The notes: generated by a model not told the origin, from the letters alone. A stretch of 58,661 nucleotides of DNA from Actinomadura latina NBRC 106108 (GCF_001552195.1 NZ_BCQS01000044.1:1-58661); one strand, 5' to 3'; shown: positions 25,955 to 35,499, numbered from the stretch's first letter. A program made the numbers and translations.

Positions 25955-27775
25955 ATGACTTCCCCCGAGACGCTCGACACCCTGCGGCGCGTGTTCGGCT
26001 ACGACGCGTTCCGGGACGGCCAGCGGGAGATCATCGAGCATGTGGTCGGCGGCGGGGACGCGCTCGTCCTGATGCCGACCGGCGGCGGGAAGTCGCTGTG
26101 CTACCAGATCCCGGCGCTGGTCCGGAAGGGCACCGGCATCGTCGTCTCGCCGCTCATCGCCCTCATGCAGGACCAGGTGGACGCCCTGCGCGCGCTCGGC
26201 GTCCAGGCCGGCTTCCTCAACTCCACCCAGGACTTCGACGAACGCCGCGTCGTCGAGGCCCAGTTCGTCGCGGGCGAGCTGGACCTGCTGTACCTGGCGC
26301 CCGAGCGGCTGAAGCTGGCCGCGACCGTCGAACTGCTCGACCGCGGCGACGTCTCCCTCTTCGCGATCGACGAGGCGCACTGCGTGTCGCAGTGGGGGCA
26401 CGACTTCCGTCCCGACTACCTGATGCTGTCGGGCCTGCACGAACGCTGGCCGGACATCCCCCGCATCGCCCTCACCGCCACCGCGACCGAGGCGACCCGG
26501 GGCGAGATCGCGTCCCGCCTCAACCTCGAACAAGCGCATCATTTCGTCGCGAGCTTCGACCGCCCCAACATCCAGTACCGGATCGAGCCGAAGACCGACG
26601 CCAAACGCCAGCTCCTCCGCCTCCTCCAGACCGAGCACGAGGGCGACGCGGGCATCGTCTACTGCCTCTCCCGCAACTCCGTCGAGAAGCACGCGGCGTT
26701 CCTCACCGAGAACGGCATCGAGGCCCTCCCCTACCACGCGGGCCTGGACGCGGGGACGCGCGCCGCGAACCAGTCGCGCTTCCTGCGCGAGGACGGCCTC
26801 GTCATCGTCGCGACCATCGCGTTCGGCATGGGCATCGACAAGCCCGACGTCCGCTTCGTCGCCCACCTGGACCTGCCCAAGTCCGTCGAGGGCTACTACC
26901 AGGAGACGGGCCGTGCCGGACGCGACGGCCTCCCGTCCACCGCCTGGCTCGCCTACGGCCTGCAGGACGTCGTCAACCTCCGCAAGATGATCGACGGCGG
27001 CGAGGGCGACGCCGCGCACCGCCGCCGCCAGGGCATGCACCTCGACTCCATGCTCGCCCTCTGCGAGACGGTCGAATGCCGCCGCGTCCAGCTCCTCGAC
27101 TACTTCGGCCAGTCCGGCGAGCCGTGCGGCAACTGCGACACGTGCCTGCACCCGCCCGAGACCTGGGACGCGACCGTCGCCGCCCAGAAGGTCCTGTCGG
27201 TGATCGTGCGGCTCGACCGGGAACGCCGCCAGAAGTTCGGCGCCGGGCACATCATCGACATCCTGCTCGGCAAGCGCAGCGCCAAGGTCATCCAGTTCGA
27301 CCACGACACCCTGAAGCCCTTCGGCGTCGGCACCGACCTGCGCGAGGCCGAATGGCGCGGCGTCATCCGCCAGCTCCTCGCGCAGGGCCTCATCGCCGTC
27401 GAGAGCAACCACGGCACCCTGCTCCAGACCGACACGAGCGGCGACGTCCTGCGCGGCCGGCGCACGGTGATGATGCGCCGCGAGCCCGACCGCCCCGCCG
27501 CCAAGGCGGTCAAGACGGCCAAGGCCGCCAAGGCCCCGGTCGACCTGCCCGCCGAGGCGATGCCCGTCTTCGAACGCCTCCGCACCTGGCGCGCCGCGAC
27601 CGCGAAGGAGCAGGGCGTCCCCGCCTACGTCATCTTCCACGACGCCACCCTCCGCGAAATAGCGACGGCCCTCCCGACGACGCTGGCGGAGCTGTCCCGG
27701 GTGAACGGCGTCGGCGAGAACAAACTCGCCAAGTACGGCGACCAGGTCCTGGAAACCCTCGCCCCGTCCGACTGA
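25955..27775 (+). CDS. recQ: ATP-dependent DNA helicase RecQ
   Basis: A 606-aa RecQ helicase of full length. Motifs: MPTGGGKSLCYQ (Walker A), IDEAHCVSQWGHDFRPDY (DEAH box plus RecQ aromatic loop), YCLSRNSVEKHAAFL, TIAFGMGIDKPDVRF and YYQETGRAGRDG. A zinc-binding region follows (VECRRVQLLDYFGQSGEPCG and CDTC, ~371-397), then RQC and a C-terminal HRDC domain (~530-600). It unwinds DNA during recombination and stalled-fork repair. It converges on the amine oxidase gene, with only 6 bases between stops. Confidence 0.95.
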   Translation: MTSPETLDTLRRVFGYDAFRDGQREIIEHVVGGGDALVLMPTGGGKSLCYQIPALVRKGTGIVVSPLIALMQDQVDALRALGVQAGFLNSTQDFDERRVVEAQFVAGELDLLYLAPERLKLAATVELLDRGDVSLFAIDEAHCVSQWGHDFRPDYLMLSGLHERWPDIPRIALTATATEATRGEIASRLNLEQAHHFVASFDRPNIQYRIEPKTDAKRQLLRLLQTEHEGDAGIVYCLSRNSVEKHAAFLTENGIEALPYHAGLDAGTRAANQSRFLREDGLVIVATIAFGMGIDKPDVRFVAHLDLPKSVEGYYQETGRAGRDGLPSTAWLAYGLQDVVNLRKMIDGGEGDAAHRRRQGMHLDSMLALCETVECRRVQLLDYFGQSGEPCGNCDTCLHPPETWDATVAAQKVLSVIVRLDRERRQKFGAGHIIDILLGKRSAKVIQFDHDTLKPFGVGTDLREAEWRGVIRQLLAQGLIAVESNHGTLLQTDTSGDVLRGRRTVMMRREPDRPAAKAVKTAKAAKAPVDLPAEAMPVFERLRTWRAATAKEQGVPAYVIFHDATLREIATALPTTLAELSRVNGVGENKLAKYGDQVLETLAPSD

Positions 27776-27781
27776 CTGAAG

Positions 27782-29122
27782 TCAGGAGTCGAGGGTTGCC
27801 TCGCGGGCGGCGCGGTGGGCGGATTCGACGGCGCCGTCCATGTAGCCGGCCCATCTGGTGGCCGTTTCGGTGCCGGCCCAGTGGAGGGGACCGATCGGAC
27901 GGCGGAGTGAAGGACCGTAGCGGGTCAGGGTGCCGGGGGTGGCGAAGGCGCCGTAGCAGCCGCGGGAGTACTCCTCCTCCGCCCAGTCGCGTTCGACGTA
28001 GGCGATCGGGGTCTTGGCGCGGGGGCCGAAGTAGGCCGTCAGGTCGGCCAGCACCTGAGCGCGGCGGTCTTCCGGGGACAGGCGCGCGGCGATGTCGGCG
28101 TGCCGCCCCTCCAGGAAGCCGACCAGGACGCCCGGACCACCGTTCTCGGGGGTGTTGTCGAAGGTGATGCCGAACGGGCGGCGGTCGCTGGTCACCTGGC
28201 CGCTGAACCCGTCCGCGCGCCAGAACGGCTCGTCGTACGCGACGTTCACCTTGATGACCCGGCCCATCGGCATGCGCTGGACGAGCTGGTCGCGATCGCC
28301 CGGCAGGCCGGGGCTGAAGCGGATGCGGGCGGCGAGCGGCGGCGGGACGGCGATGATCGCGCGGCGGGCCCGGATCTCGCGGGCGGCGGCGCGGAGGCGC
28401 ACCGAGTCGTCCGTCCACTCGATGTCGGTGACCGGTGAGTTCAGGACGACCCGGTCGCCCAGCTCGGCCGCCAGCGTGAGCGCGATGCGCTGCGAGCCGC
28501 CGGAGACGCGGTCCTGCTGGGCGCCGCCCGTCGTGTCGATCAGCGGGTCGAGGCCGCCGGCGGACGCCATGTAGAAGCCCGCCCACAGCGCGGACATGTC
28601 GCCCGCCTCGGCCGAGAAGACCGCCTGCGTGATCAGCCGCATGAACGCGCGGCCCCCGCGCGTGCGCATGTTCCGGCGGATCCACGTCTCGAAGGTCTGC
28701 CCGTCCAGCGCGGCGGCGCGGCGTGCCGTCCACGGCTCGTCCGCCTGGATTCCGCGCACCAGGCGCGCGACGCGGAGCTCGGCCTGCGCGATGTCGGCGA
28801 GCGTGAGCGGGGAGAGCCTGGGGATGCGGCCGGTGTACTCGCCGCGCGTCCTGCCGAGCTCGGCGATGTGCCGCCCCTCGTCGTACGTCGGGTAGGTGGA
28901 CAGGCCGAGGTCGGAGATCAGGGCGAGGACCCCGTCCTGGCCCGGGCCGACCCACTGGCCGCCGATCTCGATCGGTTCCCCGCCGGGCAGTTCGCCGTTG
29001 AGCAGCCGCCCGCCGACCCGGTCGCGCGCCTCCAGGACGACGACGTCGTGCCCGTCCCGGACGAGGTCACGCGCGGCGACCAGTCCGGCCACACCGGCTC
29101 CGACGACCGCGATGTCCGCCAT
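27782..29122 (-). CDS. Flavin monoamine oxidase family protein
   Basis: A 446-aa FAD-dependent amine oxidase. The N-terminus has the Rossmann motif VGAGVAGLVAARDL and VVVLEARDRVGGRL, then the amine-oxidase GGQWVGPGQDG. The C-terminal FAD part is GPLHWAGTETATRWAGYMDGAVESAHRAA. The ATG at 29122 has GGGAGGGG just upstream. It would oxidise amines to aldehydes with release of ammonia and hydrogen peroxide. The substrate is unknown. It is divergent from a TetR gene with palindromes between them, so it is probably that regulator's target. Confidence 0.88.
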   Translation of the reverse strand: MADIAVVGAGVAGLVAARDLVRDGHDVVVLEARDRVGGRLLNGELPGGEPIEIGGQWVGPGQDGVLALISDLGLSTYPTYDEGRHIAELGRTRGEYTGRIPRLSPLTLADIAQAELRVARLVRGIQADEPWTARRAAALDGQTFETWIRRNMRTRGGRAFMRLITQAVFSAEAGDMSALWAGFYMASAGGLDPLIDTTGGAQQDRVSGGSQRIALTLAAELGDRVVLNSPVTDIEWTDDSVRLRAAAREIRARRAIIAVPPPLAARIRFSPGLPGDRDQLVQRMPMGRVIKVNVAYDEPFWRADGFSGQVTSDRRPFGITFDNTPENGGPGVLVGFLEGRHADIAARLSPEDRRAQVLADLTAYFGPRAKTPIAYVERDWAEEEYSRGCYGAFATPGTLTRYGPSLRRPIGPLHWAGTETATRWAGYMDGAVESAHRAAREATLDS

Positions 29123-29148
29123 GTCCCCTCCCATGCACGACGCATCTG

Positions 29149-29174
29149 ACATACGTCTTGTATGTGTTATACAT
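29149..29174. promoter_or_regulatory. Palindromic operator between amine oxidase and TetR genes
   Basis: ACATAC-gtctt-GTATGT (29149-29165) is followed by an overlapping ATGT-gttat-ACAT (29162-29174) inverted repeat. Both lie in the 57-base gap between the divergent genes. Repeated half-sites in a divergent promoter next to a TetR gene are the usual arrangement for autoregulation. Confidence 0.6.
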
Positions 29175-29179
29175 GCCGC

Positions 29180-29794
29180 ATGGAGCATGTCAAGACCCGG
29201 CGGGAGCGGTACGTCGAGAGCACGCGCGCCGCGCTCATCGACACCGGCCGCCGGTTCTTCGCCGAGCGCGGCTTCAACGAGGTGTCCGCCGAGGAACTCG
29301 TCCGCGACGCCGGGCTCACCCGCGGCGCCCTCTACCACCACTTCGCCGGCAAGCAGGGGCTCTTCGAGGCCGTCTTCGAGGAGCTGGAAGCCCAGGCGGC
29401 CGAGCGCATCACCACCGCGATGGCCACCGCGTCCAGTGCAAACACCACGTCCGGCAGGGACGGGGCGTGGGTGCGGGCCGAGGCGGGGATCCGTGCGTTC
29501 CTGGAGATCTGCTCCGACCCCGAGTACCGCGAGATCGTCCTGCTGCAAGGGCCCATCGCGCTCGGCTGGCGGCGCTGGCGCGAACTCGACCAGCGCTACC
29601 TCGGCACCATCCTCACGGACGGCCTGACGGCTCTCCTCGGCGAGTCGGGCGCGCATCCCATCGGCCTCACCACGGCCGCCTTCTACGGCGCGCTCACCGA
29701 ACTGGCCCTCTCCATGGCGGACGCCGGAGACCCCGTCCAGGCCCGCGATGAGGCCCTCCACCTCATCCGCGGGATGCTGAACGGCATTCGGTGA
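29180..29794 (+). CDS. TetR-family transcriptional regulator
   Basis: A 204-aa protein from the ATG at 29180. The N-terminal TetR HTH is clear (ALIDTGRRFFAERGFNEVSA, then DAGLTRGALYHHFAGKQGLFE). The C-terminal ligand pocket is helical and variable. It is divergently arranged with the amine oxidase across a palindromic intergenic region. I infer that it represses the oxidase and itself until an amine or related ligand binds. Confidence 0.9.
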   Translation: MEHVKTRRERYVESTRAALIDTGRRFFAERGFNEVSAEELVRDAGLTRGALYHHFAGKQGLFEAVFEELEAQAAERITTAMATASSANTTSGRDGAWVRAEAGIRAFLEICSDPEYREIVLLQGPIALGWRRWRELDQRYLGTILTDGLTALLGESGAHPIGLTTAAFYGALTELALSMADAGDPVQARDEALHLIRGMLNGIR

Positions 29795-29859
29795 ACTCCC
29801 AGGGTTCTCCCAGGATTACCCGAGGACAACTGCCAGCCGCCTCCGGTTGCATGGGCCGC

Positions 29860-30324
29860 ATGCGTACCAAGACCATCGCGGCCGGGCTCGGCGCCGCCGG
29901 CATCCTCGGCGTCGGCCTGTATCTCGCCGTCCCCGCCTCCGCCGCCGACCCCAGCCCGTCTCCGTCCGCCTCTCCGACCCAGTACCGCGACCACCCCGGC
30001 CATCCCGGCAAGGGCCACCCGTTCCTGCGGGCGCGCGCCCTTCGCGGCGTCCACGGCGAGGCGACCGTCAAGCGCAAGGACGGCTTCCACCTCGCCACCT
30101 GGCAGCGCGGCAAGATCACGTCCGTGTCCTCCACCGGGCTCACCGTCCGCAGCGACGACGGCGCCAGCTGGACCTGGACGGCCAACGGCGACACCCGCGT
30201 CCGCAAGGACGGCGGCCAGGCCGCTCTGAAGGACCTCGCCAACGGCGAGCAGGTGCTCGTCGCCGGCGAACGCTCCGGAGAGACCCGCACCGCCCGCCTG
30301 GTCCGCGTCCCCAAGAACCGCTAG
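29860..30324 (+). CDS. Secreted DUF5666-like protein next to two-component system
   Basis: A 154-aa exported protein with a signal peptide (MRTKTIAAGLGAAGILGVG to about residue 30), a Ser/Pro linker and a C-terminal beta-rich domain (KITSVSSTGLTVRSDDGASW and similar). The domain resembles the DUF5666/OB-type small extracytoplasmic module. An ATG 9 bases upstream (29851) is an alternative start. It lies 50 bases ahead of the OmpR/histidine kinase pair and may be sensed by, or regulated by, that pair. Confidence 0.65.
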   Translation: MRTKTIAAGLGAAGILGVGLYLAVPASAADPSPSPSASPTQYRDHPGHPGKGHPFLRARALRGVHGEATVKRKDGFHLATWQRGKITSVSSTGLTVRSDDGASWTWTANGDTRVRKDGGQAALKDLANGEQVLVAGERSGETRTARLVRVPKNR

Positions 30325-30374
30325 CCGCGGGGCGGTACCTTCGGGGGTGGAGCACGTCCAGCGAAACGGGGCCG

Positions 30375-31058
30375 ATGAGCGAGAGCCGGCGGGTGCTCGT
30401 CGTGGACGACGAGGACAACATCCGTGACCTCATCGAGGTCGCGCTGCGCTTCCACGGCTTCACCACCGCCACCGCCGCCACCGGCGAGGACGCCCTGCGC
30501 GCGGCCCGCCGGGAACGGCCCGACCTCGTCCTGCTGGACGTCATGCTCCCCGGCATGGACGGATTCGAGGTGTGCCGGCGGCTCCGCGCGGACGGCGACC
30601 AGGTCCCGGTGATCTTCCTGACCGCGCGGGACACGCCGTCCGACACGGTCACGGGCCTCACGCTCGGCGGTGACGACTATGTCACCAAGCCGTTCTCGAT
30701 CGAGGCGCTGGTCGCGCGGGTGCACGCCGTCCTGCGCAGAGCCGCCCCGGCCCCGTCCGCGCAGGACGCCGTCCTCCGCGTCGCCGACCTCGAACTGGAC
30801 GAGGCGCACTGGACGGTCCGGCGCGGCGGCGTCGACGTCGACCTGTCGCCGACGGAGTTCCGGCTGCTCGCCTACCTGATGCGGAACGCGGGCGTCGTCC
30901 TGTCGCGCGCCCAGCTGCTCGACGGCGTGTGGGGCTGGGACCACGGCAACCCGCAGGTCGTGGAGACCTACATCAGCTACCTGCGCCGCAAACTGGACCC
31001 GCTCGGCGCGCCGCTCATCCACACCCGGCGCGGCGTCGGCTACGCGCTGCGGCCATGA
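30375..31058 (+). CDS. OmpR/PhoB-family response regulator
   Basis: A 227-aa two-domain regulator. The receiver domain has VLVVDDEDNIRDLIEVAL, the phospho-acceptor in VLLDVMLPGMDGFE, the conserved Thr region FLTARDT and the Lys in VTKPFS. The C-terminal winged helix has DLSPTEFRLLAYLM and ends RRGVGYALR. It is translationally coupled to the kinase (ATGA overlap at 31055-31058). Its regulon is unknown, though the DUF5666-like gene next door is a candidate. Confidence 0.92.
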   Translation: MSESRRVLVVDDEDNIRDLIEVALRFHGFTTATAATGEDALRAARRERPDLVLLDVMLPGMDGFEVCRRLRADGDQVPVIFLTARDTPSDTVTGLTLGGDDYVTKPFSIEALVARVHAVLRRAAPAPSAQDAVLRVADLELDEAHWTVRRGGVDVDLSPTEFRLLAYLMRNAGVVLSRAQLLDGVWGWDHGNPQVVETYISYLRRKLDPLGAPLIHTRRGVGYALRP

Positions 31059-32407
31059 CGCTCAACGCCCGGCTTCTCGCCGGCCTGCTCGCGGTCACCA
31101 CCGCCGGGCTGGCCATCATGGGGCTGGTCAGCGCGCTCGTCCTGAACGGGTACCTGATGCACCGGGTGGACGAGCAGCTGGAGGCCACCCGCGACCGTGC
31201 CGTGACCCGCCTGCTCCGTCCCGGCCTCCCCGAGCAGGGCGTGGCGCCGGCGCAGTTCGTGGTGCTGGGCGTCGGGCAGGCGGGACGGGTGCGCGTCCTC
31301 AGCGGCGACGATCCGAACCCCGAGCGGGCCGTCGCCGCGATCGAGAAGCTCGGCCGGGACGAGCTCGCCGCCCGCGCGCGCGCCCTCGAACCGTTCTCCC
31401 TTCCCGGGCTGCGCGCCGTGGCGCGTCCGTGGCGGAACAGCATCGTCGTCGTGGCGGCCCCGCTCGGCGAGATCCATTCGGCCGTGCGGAACCTGGTCCT
31501 GTCGGAGATCGCGACGGCGGCGCTGCTGCTCGCCGCCCTGATCGTGCTCGGGCGGTGGCTCATCCACCGCGGCCTGCTGCCGCTGAACCGGATGGCCGCC
31601 ACCGCGCACGCCATCACCGCCGGCGGCGACCTGCGCGCCCGCATGCCCGGCCCGGGGCAGCGCACCGAGACCGCCCGGCTCGCCGCCGCCATCAACGTGA
31701 TGCTGGAGCGGATCGAGCAGGCGTTCTGGGCGCGGAGCCGGTCCGAGGCGCGGGTGCGGGAGTTCGCCGCCGACGCGTCCCACGAGCTGCGGACGCCGCT
31801 GACCACCATCCAGGGCTACGCGGAGCTCTACCGGCACGGCGCCCTCGGACCGGACGAGCTGCCCGACGCGATGCGCCGCATCGAGGGCGAGGCCCGCCGC
31901 ATGAACGACCTGGTCACCGACCTTCTGGAGCTGGCCCGCCTGGATCGCGAGGCGTCCCTGCACCCCGTCCCGACGGACCTGGTCGTCCTCGCACGGGACG
32001 CCGTGGCGGACGCGACCGCCGCCGAACCCGACCGTCCGGTAAGGCTGGAAGCCCCGGAAGCGCTTGTCGCCAACGTCGACGAGGCGCGCCTACGCCAGGT
32101 CTTCGCGAACCTGCTGGCCAACGTCCGCGCCCACACACCCCCCGGCACGCCTGTCACCGTCCGCCTGGCCCCAGGTCTGATCGAGGTTTCGGACGAGGGA
32201 CCCGGCATGTCCCCAGAGGACGCCGCGCGCGCTTTCGAACGCTTCCACCGCGCGGGCAAGGGCACCGGCGGGACGGGCCTCGGCCTGCCGATCGTGGACG
32301 CCATCGCCGCGGCCCACGGCGGACGCGCCGAAATCCTCACCGAACTGGGCACGGGCACGACCCTCCGCATCACGCTCCCCATGGCCGACGGCCACCGCTC
32401 CCACTGA
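31055..32407 (+). CDS. Sensor histidine kinase
   Basis: A 450-aa kinase. TM1 (about 7-30), an extracytoplasmic sensor (~35-145), TM2 (~150-172) and a HAMP domain (~173-225) lead to the DHp domain with phospho-acceptor His in FAADASHELRTPLTTIQGYA. The HATPase domain has an N-box NLLANVRAHTPPGT, G1 SDEGPGMSPEDA, F-box and G2 GTGGTGLGLPIVDAIA. The kinase partner of the upstream response regulator. The signal is unknown. Confidence 0.92.
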   Translation: MTLNARLLAGLLAVTTAGLAIMGLVSALVLNGYLMHRVDEQLEATRDRAVTRLLRPGLPEQGVAPAQFVVLGVGQAGRVRVLSGDDPNPERAVAAIEKLGRDELAARARALEPFSLPGLRAVARPWRNSIVVVAAPLGEIHSAVRNLVLSEIATAALLLAALIVLGRWLIHRGLLPLNRMAATAHAITAGGDLRARMPGPGQRTETARLAAAINVMLERIEQAFWARSRSEARVREFAADASHELRTPLTTIQGYAELYRHGALGPDELPDAMRRIEGEARRMNDLVTDLLELARLDREASLHPVPTDLVVLARDAVADATAAEPDRPVRLEAPEALVANVDEARLRQVFANLLANVRAHTPPGTPVTVRLAPGLIEVSDEGPGMSPEDAARAFERFHRAGKGTGGTGLGLPIVDAIAAAHGGRAEILTELGTGTTLRITLPMADGHRSH

Positions 32408-32488
32408 GCGGGACACCGCGGAGTTCTGAACCGCACCGTCCTGCACAGTCGGTCGCACATCGCCCCGGAGCCCCTGAGGAGCCACGGC

Positions 32489-33463
32489 ATGGCCGGCTGG
32501 ACTCATCGGTACGCGAAGATCAACGGCCTCGACGTCCACTACGTGGAGCAGGGGGCGGGGCCGCTCGTCGTCCTCCTGCACGGATTCCCGCACACCTGGT
32601 TCAGTTGGCGCCACCAGATCGGGCCGATCGCGGACGCCGGGTTCCGGGTCGTGGCGCCCGACATGCGCGGCATGGGGCAGACGAGCGGGCCGTCAGACCA
32701 CCGCGAGTACGCCCCGGACCGCATCGTGGCCGACGTGACCGGCCTCCTCGACCATCTCGGCGCGGAGAAGGCGGTGTTCAGCGGCCTCGACTTCGGCCTG
32801 TTCGCCGCCTACGACCTCGCCTACCACCATCCGGAGCGGATCGCGGCGATCATCGGGCTGGAGAACCCGTTCATCACGCCGTCCGACGAGGCGCCGCTGA
32901 CGATCGCCGCGCGGCAGGCCAAGAGGCACTTCAACCACATCCACTACTTCGTCGCGTCCGGCACCGCCGACGACGACCTCGCCGCGGCGCCCCGCGAGTT
33001 CCTGCGCAGGCTGTTCTACGCGCTCTCCAGCGACTACCACTACCTCGACGTCTGGCGGCAGCCGCCGGGAACGTCCTACATCGACGCCCTGCCGGACGCG
33101 CCGCCGCTCCCGTGGACGTGGCTGACCGAGCCGGAACTGGAGATCTACGTCGCCGACTACAGCCGCAGCGGCTTCACCGGCGGGCTGAACTGGTACCGGG
33201 CCATGGACCTTTCCTGGGAGCACCGGAAGTCGTACGCGGGCCGGAAGAACCCCGTCCCCTTCTACTTCATCGGCAGCGAGCAGGACGTCGACCTGGAGGC
33301 ATGGCACGGCGACGATCCGCTGAGCCGTCTCGGCGAGCATTACGAGGATCTGCGCGCCGTCCGGATGCTCAAGAACGCCGGGCACATGATGCAGATGGAG
33401 AAGCCCGGCGAGACCACCGCGGCGATGCTGGAATTCCTTGCGGGGAGGAACGAATGGGCCTGA
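32489..33463 (+). CDS. Alpha/beta hydrolase, epoxide-hydrolase-like
   Basis: A 324-aa alpha/beta-hydrolase. The oxyanion region is HGFPHTWFSWR and the nucleophile elbow SGLDFGLFAAYDLA, where the Asp suggests epoxide hydrolase or dehalogenase chemistry, not an esterase. The cap has the family's GFTGGLNWYR segment with catalytic Tyr. The acid/His pair is SEQDVDLE and GHMMQMEKPGE. The elbow departs from the usual GHDWG form. It overlaps the SDR gene by 10 bases, so the two probably act together on an epoxide or diol substrate. Confidence 0.85.
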   Translation: MAGWTHRYAKINGLDVHYVEQGAGPLVVLLHGFPHTWFSWRHQIGPIADAGFRVVAPDMRGMGQTSGPSDHREYAPDRIVADVTGLLDHLGAEKAVFSGLDFGLFAAYDLAYHHPERIAAIIGLENPFITPSDEAPLTIAARQAKRHFNHIHYFVASGTADDDLAAAPREFLRRLFYALSSDYHYLDVWRQPPGTSYIDALPDAPPLPWTWLTEPELEIYVADYSRSGFTGGLNWYRAMDLSWEHRKSYAGRKNPVPFYFIGSEQDVDLEAWHGDDPLSRLGEHYEDLRAVRMLKNAGHMMQMEKPGETTAAMLEFLAGRNEWA

Positions 33464-34311
33464 CCGAGAACCGGGTGGCGGTCGTCACCGGGGCGAGCCG
33501 CGGCGCCGGAAAGGGAATTGCGCTGGCCCTGGGCGAGACCGGGGCGACGGTCTACGTGACCGGACGCACCCGCACCGAGGGCGAACTCCCGGGCACGGTC
33601 TTCGCCACCGCGCAGGAGATCACCGACCGCGGCGGCACCGGCGTCCCGGTGATTTGCGACCATTCCGACGACGACCAGGTCGAGGCTCTGTTCAAGCAGG
33701 TCGAACGCGAGTCGGGCGCACTCGATATTCTCGTCAACAACGCCTTCACCATTCCCGACGGGCTGGCCCGGAAGGGCCCGTTCTGGGAGAAGCCGCTGGC
33801 GCTCCAGAGCATGTTCGACGTGGGGATGCGTTCGGCGTACGTGGCGAGCTACTACGCGGCCCCGCTGCTCATCAGGAACAACGCGGGACTCGTCGTCAAC
33901 ACCTCGTCCTTCGGCGGCCGCTGCTACATGCACGGCCCCGCCTACGGCGCGGGGAAGGCCGCCGTCGACAAGATGGCCCACGACATGGCCGTCGACTTCA
34001 AGCCCCACAACGTCGCCGCCGTCTCCCTCTGGATGGGCCTGCTGAAGACCGAGCGGAACAGGGCCCTCTTCGAGGGCGTCCCCGAGCGCTACCAGTCGTT
34101 CGCGGCCGGAGCCGAGTCCCCAGAGTTCAGCGGACGAGTGATCGACGCCCTCGCCCGCCACCCCGACCGGATGCGGTGGACCGGCCAGGTGCTCATCGGC
34201 GCCGAGCTCGGCGAGGAGCTGGGCATCGTCGACATCGACGGCCGCCGGCCGCGCTCCCACCGCGCCATGCTGGGCGATCCGCCGACTTTCAGCGACGCCG
34301 TGGTCGACTGA
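33454..34311 (+). CDS. Short-chain dehydrogenase/reductase (DHRS1-like)
   Basis: A 285-aa SDR. It has the cofactor motif VTGASRGAGKGIALAL, LVNNAFTIPDG, the catalytic Ser in VNTSSFGG and Tyr/Lys in AYGAGKAAVDKM. The unusual C-terminal tail (ELGIVDIDGRRPRS) resembles the DHRS1-type subgroup. GGGGAGG is immediately upstream. The 10-base overlap with the epoxide-hydrolase-like gene indicates one transcript. The substrate is unknown. Confidence 0.88.
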   Translation: MGLTENRVAVVTGASRGAGKGIALALGETGATVYVTGRTRTEGELPGTVFATAQEITDRGGTGVPVICDHSDDDQVEALFKQVERESGALDILVNNAFTIPDGLARKGPFWEKPLALQSMFDVGMRSAYVASYYAAPLLIRNNAGLVVNTSSFGGRCYMHGPAYGAGKAAVDKMAHDMAVDFKPHNVAAVSLWMGLLKTERNRALFEGVPERYQSFAAGAESPEFSGRVIDALARHPDRMRWTGQVLIGAELGEELGIVDIDGRRPRSHRAMLGDPPTFSDAVVD

Positions 34312-34859
34312 CCACCTGTTGTCTAGCTTGTCTAATAACAACTGTCACAGCGGCCCGTTCCGCATCCGGAGTGACCGGTCACATCCTTACCATGCCCTGT
34401 CGATAATTCGCACTGCTAAGTTCAACCCTCGCCCCGCACGGCAAAGGCAGCGTAGACCGCAGGCAAAGACCCTCCATGAGTGCGGACGCATCACATCAAA
34501 TCGATCACCTCGCGCGACGCCGAGAAGGCCACTACCCTCCCAATTCAACTTTGATGACATGGCTTTGCGGTGATACGTCGGGAATATCCCGCGAACAGGG
34601 TCCTGACCGGACGCGCCAACGGAGTTATGATCCGAAACGGGACCGTCCGGATAACGGTCCCCGCAGTTCAGGGACGCATCTGACGCCGTCCGAATCGCGC
34701 CGGATGCCTGGCATGACGGTGAGGTCGGATCACTATGGGACGACGTTCCCGCCGGTGCGGCCTTCCCCGACGTCCGTTGTCGCATTCCTTCGTCCATCCC
34801 TGCCCGGCCCGTACGAGACCGAGCGAGACACGGCGATGGGACTCCACCGAGGAGGCACC
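34312..34859. promoter_or_regulatory. Long upstream region of satP with several palindromes
   Basis: A 548-base, locally A+T-richer region with no credible gene. It holds direct repeats TTGTCTA (34319-34325, 34328-34334), a perfect 12-bp palindrome GTGACCGGTCAC (34371-34382), CGGGA-ata-TCCCG (34578-34590) and GGGACCGT...ACGGTCCC (34639-34646, 34654-34661). These are candidate operators for the acetate permease or remnants of an insertion. Confidence 0.5.
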
Positions 34860-35489
34860 ATGACCCACGTCGAGCAAGAGTCGACCCCGCAGACACCGCC
34901 CGCCGTCGCCGACCCCGCACCGCTGGGGCTCGCGGCCTTCGCCCTGACCACGTTCCTCCTCTCCGCCAAGAACGCCGGCTGGACCGACGGCACCGACGCC
35001 TGGCTCGGCTACGCCTTCGCCTACGGCGGCCTCGTCCAGCTCCTGGCGGGCATGTGGGAGTTCCGCAACCGGAACGTGTTCGGCTCCACGGCGTTCGCCT
35101 CGTACGGCGGGTTCTGGATCGGCCTCGGACTGTACGTCGTCCTCGCCGCCGGCGGGGCCACCCCCGCCCAGGAGGCCAACGACCTCGGCTGGATCCTGCT
35201 GGCCTTCGCGATCTTCAACACGTACATGATGCTGTGGGCCACCCAGGTCAATCAGGCCGTCCTCGCGGTCTTCGTCACCCTGGAGGCCACCGAGATCATC
35301 CTGTTCATCGGGAACTTCTCCACCAGCGAGACCACGATCAAGATCGGCGGCTACGTCGGCGTCCTCACCGCCGTCTGCGCCTGGTACGCGTCCGCCGCGG
35401 GCATCATCAACGGCATGATGGGCCGGACGTTCCTCGGCGTCGGCCGCCCCATGTTCAAGCCGATCACCCCAAGCCCCGACCCCCGCTGA
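34860..35489 (+). CDS. Acetate/succinate permease, GPR1/FUN34/YaaH (SatP) family
   Basis: A 209-aa protein with six TM helices, starting with the family signature ADPAPLGLAAFALTTFLLS and ending GVGRPMFKPI. A strong GGAGG lies before the ATG. The family moves acetate or succinate with a proton. It has a long upstream region and a clear terminator downstream, so it appears to be a single-gene transcript. Confidence 0.9.
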   Translation: MTHVEQESTPQTPPAVADPAPLGLAAFALTTFLLSAKNAGWTDGTDAWLGYAFAYGGLVQLLAGMWEFRNRNVFGSTAFASYGGFWIGLGLYVVLAAGGATPAQEANDLGWILLAFAIFNTYMMLWATQVNQAVLAVFVTLEATEIILFIGNFSTSETTIKIGGYVGVLTAVCAWYASAAGIINGMMGRTFLGVGRPMFKPITPSPDPR

Positions 35490-35499
35490 CCCACCACCC

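Noticed and set aside
25940..27640. 566-aa antisense open frame over recQ
   Set aside because: It is the exact antisense of a well supported helicase gene and lacks any motif.
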